From the NCBI RefSeq assembly GCF_000218785.1, contig NZ_AFPO01000002.1:62001-126000 (forward strand): DNA of 64,000 nucleotides, read 5' to 3'. The notes under the pieces were generated by a model. It did not search any database and was not told the DNA's origin. It saw only the letters and a program-made list of their open reading frames with translations. A program made the translations under genes and the position numbers. This DNA is from Idiomarina sp. A28L (GTDB lineage Bacteria > Pseudomonadota > Gammaproteobacteria > Enterobacterales > Alteromonadaceae). Below, in pieces: positions 1 through 9,044 of this stretch. Each line of letters begins with the position of its first letter. Position 1 is the stretch's first letter.

Positions 1-752
1 GAAACTAATGCGCCCGATTGGCCAAAAGGCCGCAAACGCATATCGATTCGAAAAGCACGGCCATCAACCGTTGGCTGATCTAGAAGCTTGATCAGCCCCT
101 GCCCAAGCTTGTTGTAATACATTGAAAAATCGATACTCTGCCGGCCACCACGGGTTTCCCCTGAAGTTGGATAAGCAAAGATTAAATCAATATCAGAAGA
201 AAAGTTAAGTTCGCTCCCACCCAATTTTCCCATTGCTAAAACAATAAGCGGTAACACGTTATCGGAATCATCTAATGCATGGCCATAACGCGGAGCTAGC
301 TGGCCACAGATATACGCAATGCCAGCCTCAATTAGCATATCAGCGAGCGCAGAGTTTTCTTGCAACATTCTTCCTAACGGCATATCACCTAATAAATCTT
401 GGCTGGCAATACGTGCCATTTCGATATGTCGAAATTTACGCACGATAATCATCGCATGGTTTTCATCGCGCGCCTGCGCAAGTTCAGTGTTGATAACTTC
501 TGGCACCGCGGCCATGGGGGTAAACATTCGCTGAATAGCTGTTTCACCATAACGGCAAACCACGCGGCCGATAAACGGGCTCACCTGCACCAACCAATAC
601 AGCTGAAGCTTTTGCTCTTCAGTTATATGGAAGCCTGCGCTATCACTGAATATTTCATTAAGTTGCTGAATCACATCAAGGCTATCGTTTTCAATAGCAG
701 AATGAAGCTTGTAATCCTGAGGTTTTTGCGGCGGCAACGGTAGTTGAAACAT
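1..752 (-). CDS. glnE: Glutamine synthetase adenylyltransferase/deadenylase, N-terminal part (cut by window edge)
   Basis: GlnE adds and removes AMP on glutamine synthetase in response to PII proteins, tuning nitrogen assimilation. I translated the minus strand from the ATG at 752; 250 codons stay open to the window edge, so only the N-terminal deadenylase half is present. The nucleotidyltransferase signature is clear at residues 173-192 (AMGKLGGSELNFSSDIDLIF), with the two metal-binding aspartates of the S-D-I-D-L motif, followed by the MRLRPFGQSG motif near 238-247. The CYTH gene lies 92 bp upstream on the same strand, as ygiF precedes glnE in Escherichia coli, so the two are probably co-transcribed. 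The remainder lies before base 1 and cannot be judged. Confidence 0.95.
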   Translation of the reverse strand, partial: MFQLPLPPQKPQDYKLHSAIENDSLDVIQQLNEIFSDSAGFHITEEQKLQLYWLVQVSPFIGRVVCRYGETAIQRMFTPMAAVPEVINTELAQARDENHAMIIVRKFRHIEMARIASQDLLGDMPLGRMLQENSALADMLIEAGIAYICGQLAPRYGHALDDSDNVLPLIVLAMGKLGGSELNFSSDIDLIFAYPTSGETRGGRQSIDFSMYYNKLGQGLIKLLDQPTVDGRAFRIDMRLRPFGQSGALV

Positions 753-844
753 TAAAAATCCTTTCGCTAATGGTGCGCGTTTTCTTTGCAAACTATAGCT
801 TTGTAGCCAACAGGTTTATTAACAACCGAAATACCAAAAGCGAT

Positions 845-1492
845 TTATCCATCTATTTTTTCCGCCAACATAAAGCCTCGTTGCGCTTTACTTAACGGGC
901 CCGGCTCTAAGGTAAATTCTTTTGTTAATATCTCAGAAAACTGTAGAAGATCAGTGATGCTGCCGCTGATCAACTCCGCTTCTAATTCGCAAATAGGTTC
1001 CTGCCAAACTTGTTTGGAGTTAATCTTTTTTGCCTCGGCGAAAATAGCACCCTGATCAATTGCCACTTCAATAGTGCTGGAACCGATATCAATTAGCCAA
1101 CGTTGACGCTGAAAATCAATTCTAAACTGTTCCCGCAGCTCTCCTTGCAACGCTTCGGTGTTAATTGTTTGCGGCCAAATATCGCTCGGAAACAAATCAA
1201 GTTTAGGAATCATGCCCGCATAATTAACATTATATTCTGGCCGCTGGCTCATTGCGCCAATTTGCGTTCCTGCCATTTTTACCGTTTGCTCCGACTGGTC
1301 ATTCCAGCGCCTAATACGCAAACCAATCTTATGCTGATGAAGATCTTTATTCGCAGTATCAAAATAATAATTCGCAATTTGTATACACTCAGTAGGTTTT
1401 CCTAAGCGCTCAAGGAAGCCTGCAATATCTTCAGAATCTTTTTTATTTATCAGGAACTTAAGCTCAACTTCTTGGGTTTGTTTATTTGCCAC
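845..1492 (-). CDS. ygiF: CYTH-domain inorganic triphosphatase, short form
   Basis: A 215-residue CYTH protein. The family ExExK signature is at E8, E10 and K12, and basic and acidic residues typical of the triphosphate tunnel follow (RIRRW near 79-83). Known relatives hydrolyse inorganic tripolyphosphate. E. coli YgiF is about 433 residues because a CHAD domain follows the CYTH domain. Here the protein stops after the CYTH part and no CHAD-like sequence lies downstream before glnE. The position directly upstream of glnE on the same strand supports the ygiF assignment. Activity on tripolyphosphate is inferred from the family. Confidence 0.85.
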   Translation of the reverse strand: MANKQTQEVELKFLINKKDSEDIAGFLERLGKPTECIQIANYYFDTANKDLHQHKIGLRIRRWNDQSEQTVKMAGTQIGAMSQRPEYNVNYAGMIPKLDLFPSDIWPQTINTEALQGELREQFRIDFQRQRWLIDIGSSTIEVAIDQGAIFAEAKKINSKQVWQEPICELEAELISGSITDLLQFSEILTKEFTLEPGPLSKAQRGFMLAEKIDG

Positions 1493-1627
1493 TTTGGGCC
1501 CCTTTTCGCAAATTGCTTTTCACTATTCTGACCACTTAACGCTACTACGGTCAACTCTCAGATTACATTGAGTAATAGTTAACCGTTCAGCCATGTAGAT
1601 AAAGTTCAAAAATCGGATCGACAAAGC

Positions 1628-1655
1628 TTTACGCGGCGCAAAATAACCCTACAAT
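1628..1655 (+). promoter_or_regulatory. Candidate sigma-70 promoter for putA
   Basis: A TTTACG -35-like hexamer (1628-1633) and a TACAAT -10-like hexamer (1650-1655) are separated by 16 bp, about 65 bp before the putA start. This is pattern matching only. Confidence 0.4.
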
Positions 1656-1721
1656 GGCGACGATATCCTATTCGGATTGCGGTATCGGTTTTCGAACCGA
1701 ATTTTGGTTACAGGAGACGCA

Positions 1722-4700
1722 ATGTTCAAAGCCAGCACAGTGTTAACACAACACTATCAGGCGAGCCAGCTTCAAGAGCTTAAGCAAGCTATCACGAATA
1801 ATTATTCTGTAGATGAGAACGCTTACCTTGAAGAACTGATCAAACTGGTTCCAGAAGATAAAGAAGCCGTAGAAACGCTTACTCAATCAGCACATGATCT
1901 TGTTCATCGCGTACGCGATAAAACGCAAGGTGGTGATGGTGTTGATGCCTTTTTACAGCAATATAGTTTGGATACAGCTGAAGGCATTATTTTAATGTGT
2001 TTAGCTGAAGCACTGTTACGAATCCCTGATAGCTTCACAGCAGGTGCCTTAATTCAAGATAAACTTGGCAAAGGTGCTTGGAACGATTACATGAAGAAAA
2101 GTGAATCGTTGCTGGTGAACACCGGTACGTGGGGTTTAAACCTTGCGAATAACGTAATCAACCCGAAAGGCCGCAGCAGCGATGCCGCAGTTCCCCGTTT
2201 CCGCCGTTTGGTAAAACGCTTAGGCGAACCCGTAGTTCGAAAGGCAACCTATCAAGCAATGCAACTGATGGGAAAACAGTTTGTACTCGGCCGCAATATT
2301 GAAGAAGCGCTAAAAAATAGCCGCGATAAACGCGAAATTGGCTATACCCACTCATACGATATGTTGGGTGAAGCGGCATTAACTAGCAAAGATGCTGAAC
2401 GCTATAAGCAAGCTTACGTAAACTCAATTCAGCGTGTGGGCAAAGAAGATTTTGTGAATCCAGAGGTGCCACGCCCGAGTATTTCAATTAAGCTTTCGGC
2501 TTTGCACCCGCGCTATGAAGTTTCTAATCGTGAGCGCGTTCTTACCGAACTTGCAGCCACTCTAACTGATCTAATAACGCTTGCGAAGCAAGCCAATGTT
2601 GGGATTAGTATTGATGCTGAAGAAATGGACCGCTTAGAATTATCGCTGGAATTGTTTGAAAAAGTGTACCGCAGTGGTGTCTGTAAAGATTGGCCATATT
2701 TCGGGCTTGTTGTACAAGCCTACTCGAAACGTGCACTGCCAGTACTTTGCTGGATCAACGCTCTGGCTAAAGATGGTGGCGATGAAATTCCAGTACGCTT
2801 GGTAAAAGGTGCATATTGGGATACCGAAATTAAACATTGTCAGCAATTTGGCACATCGGGTTACCCAGTGTTTACCCGCAAAGCAAGCACCGATGTTTCT
2901 TATATGGCATGTACTCGTTACTTGCTCAGTGACGACACCAACGGGAATATCTACCCGCAGTTCGCTACGCATAACGCGCAAACTATTGTAACCGTGCAAA
3001 GTTTGGCGGGCGATCGCCGCTATGAGTTCCAACGCTTACATGGCATGGGCAAAGATCTTTACGATGAGTTTTTAGTGAAGAACCCAGGCCGCACAGTGCG
3101 CATTTACGCTCCTGTTGGCGCACACAAAGAATTATTACCATATCTGGTTCGCCGCTTACTCGAAAATGGCGCAAATAGCTCCTTTGTTCACAAGCTACTC
3201 GATCCGAAAGTACCGATTGAAAGCTTAGTAGAGCACCCGCTAGTAAATCTGCGGAAGAAGCCAAGCTTGGCGAACGATAAAATTCCTCTCCCGGGTGATA
3301 TCTTCGGGAAACGTAAGAATTCTATGGGGTTAAACATGAATATTGAATCTCAAAGCGCAGAGTTTTTTGAAAAAGTGCGCAGCTTCCAAAATAACCAATG
3401 GCAAGGTGGCCCAATTGTTAACGGCAAACTTGTAGAAACCGGCCAGCGCGTGGGTGTTACCTCTCCACAGCAGAGCACACATCAAATTGGTACTATCGGT
3501 TGGGGCGATGCTGATCTTGCCGCTGAAGCTTTAGCATTAGCTAACAGCGCACAAACACGCTGGAGCGATACCGATGTAAACATTCGGGCTGAAGCATTAG
3601 AAAAGCTTGCTGATTTACTTGAAGAAAATTTACATGAGCTAATTGCTTTGTGTACCTTAGAAGCTGGTAAAACCCTGCAAGATGGTATCGACGAAGTACG
3701 TGAAGCTGTCGATTTTTGCCGCTACTACGCATTACAAGCACGTAAGCTTATGGGTAAAGGCGAGAAGATGCCTGGCCCTACCGGTGAAACCAACGAACTG
3801 TTTGCTCAAGGCCGCGGAACCTTTATTTGTATTAGCCCATGGAACTTCCCACTTGCAATCTTCCTTGGCCAAATCAGTGCTGCACTAGCTACCGGCAATA
3901 GCGTTATCGCTAAACCTGCCGAACAAACTGGATTGATCGCTTATCGAGCGGTACAGTTGGCGTTAGAGGCAGGGATTCCAGGTGATGTGTTGCAATTTTT
4001 GCCAGGCAAAGGCGCTGAAGTTGGTGCTTACTTGGTGAGCCAAGATGAAATTGGTGGTGTTTGCTTTACCGGCTCAACCAACACGGCACAAGCGATTAAC
4101 CGCGCATTAGCTGCCCGTACCGGAGCACTGGTTCCATTGATTGCGGAAACTGGCGGCCAGAATGCCATGCTAATCGATTCTACGGCGCTTCCTGAGCAAG
4201 CAGTAACCGATATTGCTGATAGCGCGTTCAAGAGCGCTGGACAGCGTTGTTCAGCCTTGCGAGTGCTATATGTACAAGATGATATTGCTGATCGCATTAT
4301 TGAGTTGCTCAAAGGCGCTATGCAAGAGCTATTGGTTGGCGATCCAATCGAGTACAAAACCGATGTGGGCCCAGTTATTGATGGCATTGCGAAAACCAAC
4401 CTTGAACAGCACATCATTGATATTCAGCACGTGGGTAAGTTAATTGCAGAAGCGCCAATGCCTGATTTCACAAGCAACGGTACCTTCGTTACACCTACAG
4501 CTATTGAAATTGATTCAATCAGCCAGCTTGTGCGCGAGAACTTTGGCCCAATTCTGCACATTATTCGCTTTAAACGTGAAAATTTAGATGCCGTAATTGA
4601 AGATATAAACAATACCGGGTTTGGTTTAACTTTTGGTATTCATAGCCGTAACGAGAGTTTCGCTTATGATGTAGCAAAGCGTATCAAAGCAGGTAATGTG

Positions 4701-4886
4701 TATATAAACCGCAACCAAGTTGGCGCTGTTGTTGGTGTGCAACCATTTGGTGGCAGAGGTTTATCAGGTACCGGCCCGAAAGCAGGCGGCCCACATTACT
4801 TGTATGCTTTTATGACCGAGAAAACATTCACTGATAACATTACCGCTGTAGGCGGCAACGCTACATTGTTATCACTTGGTGATTAA
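1722..4886 (+). CDS. putA: Bifunctional proline dehydrogenase / L-glutamate gamma-semialdehyde dehydrogenase
   Basis: PutA oxidises proline to glutamate in two steps using FAD and then NAD+, feeding electrons to quinone. I start it at the ATG at 1722 because CAGGAG lies 5 bp upstream; an upstream in-frame start would add 15 residues. At 1054 residues it has a helical N-terminal arm, the proline dehydrogenase barrel (about 130-510, with the RLVKGAYWD strand near 357) and the aldehyde dehydrogenase module (about 560-1040). Catalytic Cys843 lies in AGQRCSA and the general-base-type Glu809 in IAETGGQ. There is no N-terminal ribbon-helix-helix domain, so unlike E. coli PutA it should not repress its own gene. 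It stands alone between an upstream promoter region and a strong terminator. Confidence 0.97.
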   Translation: MFKASTVLTQHYQASQLQELKQAITNNYSVDENAYLEELIKLVPEDKEAVETLTQSAHDLVHRVRDKTQGGDGVDAFLQQYSLDTAEGIILMCLAEALLRIPDSFTAGALIQDKLGKGAWNDYMKKSESLLVNTGTWGLNLANNVINPKGRSSDAAVPRFRRLVKRLGEPVVRKATYQAMQLMGKQFVLGRNIEEALKNSRDKREIGYTHSYDMLGEAALTSKDAERYKQAYVNSIQRVGKEDFVNPEVPRPSISIKLSALHPRYEVSNRERVLTELAATLTDLITLAKQANVGISIDAEEMDRLELSLELFEKVYRSGVCKDWPYFGLVVQAYSKRALPVLCWINALAKDGGDEIPVRLVKGAYWDTEIKHCQQFGTSGYPVFTRKASTDVSYMACTRYLLSDDTNGNIYPQFATHNAQTIVTVQSLAGDRRYEFQRLHGMGKDLYDEFLVKNPGRTVRIYAPVGAHKELLPYLVRRLLENGANSSFVHKLLDPKVPIESLVEHPLVNLRKKPSLANDKIPLPGDIFGKRKNSMGLNMNIESQSAEFFEKVRSFQNNQWQGGPIVNGKLVETGQRVGVTSPQQSTHQIGTIGWGDADLAAEALALANSAQTRWSDTDVNIRAEALEKLADLLEENLHELIALCTLEAGKTLQDGIDEVREAVDFCRYYALQARKLMGKGEKMPGPTGETNELFAQGRGTFICISPWNFPLAIFLGQISAALATGNSVIAKPAEQTGLIAYRAVQLALEAGIPGDVLQFLPGKGAEVGAYLVSQDEIGGVCFTGSTNTAQAINRALAARTGALVPLIAETGGQNAMLIDSTALPEQAVTDIADSAFKSAGQRCSALRVLYVQDDIADRIIELLKGAMQELLVGDPIEYKTDVGPVIDGIAKTNLEQHIIDIQHVGKLIAEAPMPDFTSNGTFVTPTAIEIDSISQLVRENFGPILHIIRFKRENLDAVIEDINNTGFGLTFGIHSRNESFAYDVAKRIKAGNVYINRNQVGAVVGVQPFGGRGLSGTGPKAGGPHYLYAFMTEKTFTDNITAVGGNATLLSLGD

Positions 4887-4901
4887 TCCAACACGAGCAT
4901 G

Positions 4902-4929
4902 AAAAGGGAGGCTATAAAGCCTCCCTTTT
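4902..4929 (+). terminator. Rho-independent terminator of putA
   Basis: Perfect 11-bp arms (AAAAGGGAGGC at 4902-4912 and its complement at 4919-4929) flank a 6-base loop and end in four T residues, 15 bp after the putA stop. The A-rich left flank means it may also serve the small minus-strand gene. Confidence 0.9.
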
Positions 4930-4956
4930 CAATTATTCTTAGCGAATAGATTCTAG

Positions 4957-5130
4957 CTAGCCTTTCGGCCCTAACAAGAACCACAATACAAAACCGATTA
5001 CAGGCATAAGAAGTATAATCACAATCCAAAGTACTTTGTTACCGGTACTCGCACCGCTTTGAACTGTGCCAACAATCGCGTAGATATCTAATATAAGTAC
5101 AATTAAACCTAAAAGTCCTGTCACATCCAC
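4957..5130 (-). CDS. Small PLDc_N-type membrane protein
   Basis: A 57-residue minus-strand reading frame with a GTG start, found by reading the gap after putA. It has two hydrophobic segments: GLLGLIVLILDIYAIVGTV near the start and VLWIVIILLMPVIGFVLWFL near the end, with a polar QSGASTGNK turn between. It closes with LLGPKG. That layout matches the PLDc_N (cardiolipin synthase N-terminal) small-protein family, which lacks the phospholipase domain and has no known function. The start is uncertain: in-frame GTG codons also occur at 5136 and 5124 and no strong ribosome site picks one. The family match to LDIYAIV and the P-x-I-G-F-x-L-W-F-L-L-G-P ending is the main evidence. The 140 bp between it and rlmD hold nothing else I can identify. 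Confidence 0.75.
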   Translation of the reverse strand: MDVTGLLGLIVLILDIYAIVGTVQSGASTGNKVLWIVIILLMPVIGFVLWFLLGPKG

Positions 5131-5276
5131 CCCCACTGTTTGCTTCTTTAATAACCAAATTAATTATCAATAACTTAGCTTCCAGTATTAAAAGTAGCAC
5201 AACCCAAGCGATTAGATAGTTAATTTAAGGTAAACTAGTGATTGCCCCTTAAATTTTACGGAATGTATTAGCACTT

Positions 5277-6764
5277 ATGGCTTCATTGTTCGATCGTTAT
5301 CAGAAAGAAAAGCGCTTAAAGAAAAACGCGCAAAACGTAAAAGCCAAAAAGCAGGAAGTTCCTGAGCAGCCTGCTCCTAAAAGCGATCTCAATGTTAGCA
5401 ATGGCCTTACCATTATTCGTTTAAGCCATGAAGGTAGGGGCGTTGCCCGCGATGCTCAAGGTAAAACTATGTTCATTAGTGGTGCTTTACCGGGAGAAGA
5501 AGTAACCGCTCAGGTAACTCAGAGCCGCAGCAAATACAACAACGCTGTAATCAGCACCTTACATAGCGCTAGTGAAGATCGTGTAGAGCCACCTTGCCCG
5601 CATTACGAGCAGTGTGGCGGATGTAACTTGCAGCATTTTGAGCATTCGGCACAGATAGCTTTCAAACAAAGTGTGATTACTGAACACTTAAAACGCGCTG
5701 ATGTATTTACCGATTCAACTCAGGTATTCCCGGCAATTGATTCAGCACCCTATGGCTATCGGCGAAAAGCACGATTAGGGGTTACGCGCACCAAATCACA
5801 AGGGTTAGTGCTGGGCTTTCGCGAGCGCAACAGCAAGCGTTTAACCGCTATCCAACAGTGCCCAATATTAGTGCCACAATTGCAGCCACTTATTAGTGAA
5901 TTACAGAATTTATTACCTCGCCTGCGTGGCCAAGGCCACATTGGTCACATCGAGCTCATAGCCGAAGCACAGCAAGCTAATATTATCGTACGCATTACTC
6001 AGCCTTTGCACGAAGGCGATCAACGAACTTGGTTTGATTGGGCTGAACAACTAGGTGTTCGCCTTATCGTTGCTAGCACTGCTTCCTCAGCTAACACTCC
6101 AGTTGATAACGAGCAATTCAGCATTGATGGACAAAGCGAACAGCCAGAGCGTTTACACTATGAACAGTTACACCCAACAAATACCGAAACTCCGCATTTT
6201 AGTTATGCACTAAATGATCTAACCATCGATTTTAGCGCCAGCGATTTTCTGCAGGTTAACTCAAAGGTAAACGAACAGATGGTTAGCCAAGCAATCGAAT
6301 GGCTTAATCTTAACGGCAACGAGCAAGTGCTTGATTTGTTCTGTGGCTTCGGGAATTTCACTCTGCCATTAGCGCAACAAGCAAAACGAGTAACCGGTAT
6401 TGAAGGTGTCGCTAGCCAAGTAGCTCAAGGCACCGCAAATGCTGAAAAAAATCAGCTAAATAATGTAGCTTTTCTCTGCACCGATCTTAACAAGCCAATA
6501 GCGAACTTTAGTTGGTCGAAAGAAACCTTCGATGTGGTGTTGCTCGATCCACCAAGAGCTGGCGCTGAAGAAATTTGCGCGCAGCTGAATCATTTGGGCG
6601 CACAGAAAATATTGTATGTTTCTTGTAACCCAATAACGCTGGCTAGAGATGCGGCCATACTCAAAGAGCAAGGCTATCAATTAACACGCTATGGCATGCT
6701 TGATATGTTCCCGCAAACAGCTCATATGGAAACTATGGCACTGTTTACGAAGTTACACGCTTAG
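5277..6764 (+). CDS. rlmD: 23S rRNA (uracil-1939-C5)-methyltransferase
   Basis: RlmD (RumA) methylates U1939 of 23S rRNA using S-adenosylmethionine. The 495-residue protein has an N-terminal TRAM-like region, the [4Fe-4S] cysteines C107, C113, C116 and C195 ([10 protein letters not shown], then QQCPIL), the SAM motif [10 protein letters not shown] at 351-360, LLDPPRAG near 422-429, and the catalytic nucleophile C450 in YVSCNP. It is about 60 residues longer than the E. coli enzyme. Part of the extra length is a low-complexity insert around 268-305, between the cluster region and the methyltransferase fold. The ATG at 5277 has only a weak ribosome site. The last bases overlap the convergent yaiI gene by 4 bp. 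Confidence 0.96.
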   Translation: MASLFDRYQKEKRLKKNAQNVKAKKQEVPEQPAPKSDLNVSNGLTIIRLSHEGRGVARDAQGKTMFISGALPGEEVTAQVTQSRSKYNNAVISTLHSASEDRVEPPCPHYEQCGGCNLQHFEHSAQIAFKQSVITEHLKRADVFTDSTQVFPAIDSAPYGYRRKARLGVTRTKSQGLVLGFRERNSKRLTAIQQCPILVPQLQPLISELQNLLPRLRGQGHIGHIELIAEAQQANIIVRITQPLHEGDQRTWFDWAEQLGVRLIVASTASSANTPVDNEQFSIDGQSEQPERLHYEQLHPTNTETPHFSYALNDLTIDFSASDFLQVNSKVNEQMVSQAIEWLNLNGNEQVLDLFCGFGNFTLPLAQQAKRVTGIEGVASQVAQGTANAEKNQLNNVAFLCTDLNKPIANFSWSKETFDVVLLDPPRAGAEEICAQLNHLGAQKILYVSCNPITLARDAAILKEQGYQLTRYGMLDMFPQTAHMETMALFTKLHA

Positions 6765-7207
6765 GCATTGCGAGCTAAAATTCTATCTAGATGATCGGCG
6801 AAATTTTTTCGATCGGTTTGGCTTAGTGGTGGTGGCCCACCACTTTGCACACCGCTGGCACGCATGGTATCCATAAAATCACGAATATTTAAACGAGCAC
6901 CAATGTTTTCTTTGGTGAATAGCTCACCTCTTGGGCTTAGAGCTTGTCCGCCTTTCGCAATAATATCAGCGGCTAACGGAATATCACTGGTGATTACTAA
7001 ATCACCGGGCGAAACCAAACGAACAATTTCATTATCAGCCACATCAAATCCAGCACCCACCACCAAAACTTTTATCCACGGCGAAGGTGGTATTTTTATC
7101 CGTTGGTTTGCAACCAAGGTTAGTTGCATTTTTTTCCGTGTAGCCGCTCGAAACATCACATCGCGAATTTGTACGGGGCATGCATCGGCATCAATCCATA
7201 AATTCAT
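6761..7207 (-). CDS. yaiI: UPF0178 (YaiI/YqxD) family protein
   Basis: A 148-residue protein of the DUF188/UPF0178 family. It opens with the hallmark [16 protein letters not shown], has the [16 protein letters not shown] and [10 protein letters not shown] stretches, and ends near [16 protein letters not shown]. The fold is PIN-like, which would suggest a metal-dependent nuclease, but no function is established. Its ATG shares one base with the stop codon of the upstream protease gene (TAATG arrangement at 7205-7209), so translation of the two is probably coupled. Why a cytoplasmic PIN-like protein is paired with a secreted protease is unclear and may be chance. Confidence 0.92.
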   Translation of the reverse strand: MNLWIDADACPVQIRDVMFRAATRKKMQLTLVANQRIKIPPSPWIKVLVVGAGFDVADNEIVRLVSPGDLVITSDIPLAADIIAKGGQALSPRGELFTKENIGARLNIRDFMDTMRASGVQSGGPPPLSQTDRKNFADHLDRILARNA

Positions 7208-8904
7208 TAATTTACTCGCGCTTCAAGTTCAGTAATACGAAGCTCACCCTGAACCCAAACTGATTCTTGGTAACTACCTACCCAAATATCATACACTCCG
7301 TTACGTGCACTGTTGAATTTTATGCTTGGATTGCGTGTGTTGCTGTTAGCATCATCATTGCAATACCAGCTTCCATCAGGAGCGTTTACAACCAATACCG
7401 GGTCTAAAGCGCTATCTTCAGCAATAAAATAAAACTGCAATAAGCTACTAGCACCCTCCCAACGCAAGCGGAAATCAGGCTTTTCACTCACATAACCCAC
7501 GCAGTTTTCGATATTCGTCTGAGCTATATTTATTGAGCCACCGCCCATAATATCAACTCTATGAGGGTCTGGTGTAAAGCCTCTTACCAGGCTGGCTTCA
7601 CCGTAGTATGGCACTCCGCTTATATCTAAGCTTGCTGTTAAATTTGCTGCCGTTAGTACGGTAACATTCGATAACCCTAAAGTGCCGGTAATAAAACGAT
7701 CGGCTAGATAACTACCTACCCAAATATCATACTGGCCAACGGCAGCATTCTCGATAACAACCCCCGGATTCAAAGAGGTATTTTCGTAGTCATCGTTGCA
7801 ATGCCAATCGCCATTCGGTGCGTTTACTAAAAGCGAGGTATCATCTGATGCTTCATTGCTTACAAAGCTAATGAACAGGTTCGCTTGTGCTTCCGTAAGC
7901 ATCATTCGGTAATCAGGTGCAGATGCAACGTAGCCCAAGCACTCGCCACCTAAATATCGCGAGTTAATATCGCCTCCCGAGATAACTTCATGCTGGTGCA
8001 TAGCAGCCAAAGCAGCACTATCCAAAGAAACGGAACCAAACCCTGGCTCCTTACTGAAATTCAAGCGTTCATCATCGCTTCTTGTCGCTAGCGCCCAATC
8101 GCTTAGCAAATCTGCTTCGTTGTCGATTATGGCTAGGGCAAATTCAGCCGCAAACAGAGAACCTAAGCGGCTTCCTGTTACTTCCTGATTAGCAACATAG
8201 GTTGGGATTCCAATAAACTCACCACGGCTGTTTACAACGGTTCCTCCGCTGTTGCCCGGGGATATTTCCGCATTAGTTCGATACCATAACGGCAAACGTT
8301 CACCTTTATATTCACCATACTGCACAGCCGAAATTATTCCGGTGGTATACACCATTTCATTTTCAACGGCTCCAGGGTAACCAAATACACCAACGTGCTC
8401 GCCTCTGCGCGCGGTTGCCTCAGAAGCTGCCATTGTTAATTCACTAAATGGAAATCCATATTGTCCCCGTAATAACTTTTCTGCAGTTACCAAATTTCCT
8501 TCCAAATCACTTACGATGCGCAGAACAGCGATATCGTACTCATCAGAAAAACCTTTCAACTCAGCCTTGAATTTCAGTTCAGCTGGTGCGTTTAAATCAG
8601 AAAGAACAGCAATGTTAACTTCAGTAAAACCCTCAACCACATGCTTATTGGTTATTACCAAAATCTCGTTATTGCGAATAAGAATGCTGCCCGAGCCGGT
8701 TCCGTCATCTACCTTCACCTGCACCACAGCACGAGAAATTTTATCAATATCATAATCTTGGGCAAGCGCGAGAGGCACAACATTCAACCAGAAAAACAAT
8801 AGAGCAAATACGCCCATAGCAATGGCTTTGTATCGCCGTTGCAAAACTACAAAGCTCTTCCCCGGGAAAGTGCGAAGATTCATAAATTTAAGATTGTTAG
8901 CCAT
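7207..8904 (-). CDS. Secreted trypsin-like serine protease with two C-terminal repeat domains
   Basis: I place the start at the ATG at 8904 (565 residues), which puts a signal anchor at about 26-48 ending ALA-QDYD; the open frame extends 35 codons further upstream. The protease domain has a chymotrypsin-type triad: His88 in ITNKHVV, Asp124 in [10 protein letters not shown] and Ser219 in SPGNSGG. Two similar domains follow (about 308-413 and 455-558). Each has a YV(A/S)xxPD(Y/F)R opening, an [13 protein letters not shown] core and a YDIWVGSY ending, probably beta-rich binding modules. Export and cleavage of outside proteins are inferred from the signal and triad; the substrate is unknown. The stop codon overlaps the yaiI start. 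Confidence 0.88.
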   Translation of the reverse strand: MANNLKFMNLRTFPGKSFVVLQRRYKAIAMGVFALLFFWLNVVPLALAQDYDIDKISRAVVQVKVDDGTGSGSILIRNNEILVITNKHVVEGFTEVNIAVLSDLNAPAELKFKAELKGFSDEYDIAVLRIVSDLEGNLVTAEKLLRGQYGFPFSELTMAASEATARRGEHVGVFGYPGAVENEMVYTTGIISAVQYGEYKGERLPLWYRTNAEISPGNSGGTVVNSRGEFIGIPTYVANQEVTGSRLGSLFAAEFALAIIDNEADLLSDWALATRSDDERLNFSKEPGFGSVSLDSAALAAMHQHEVISGGDINSRYLGGECLGYVASAPDYRMMLTEAQANLFISFVSNEASDDTSLLVNAPNGDWHCNDDYENTSLNPGVVIENAAVGQYDIWVGSYLADRFITGTLGLSNVTVLTAANLTASLDISGVPYYGEASLVRGFTPDPHRVDIMGGGSINIAQTNIENCVGYVSEKPDFRLRWEGASSLLQFYFIAEDSALDPVLVVNAPDGSWYCNDDANSNTRNPSIKFNSARNGVYDIWVGSYQESVWVQGELRITELEARVN

Positions 8905-9044
8905 ACTGATTCCAAGGAAGCGAATAATTCTGCTATTGTTATATTGCCAGCAAGAAAAAACAACAATTTCCACACGCAGTGATAATAAAAGTATAGATTG
9001 TCTTTTCAACTGGAAATATCAGGTTTTCTTATTACCTTAGGTAT

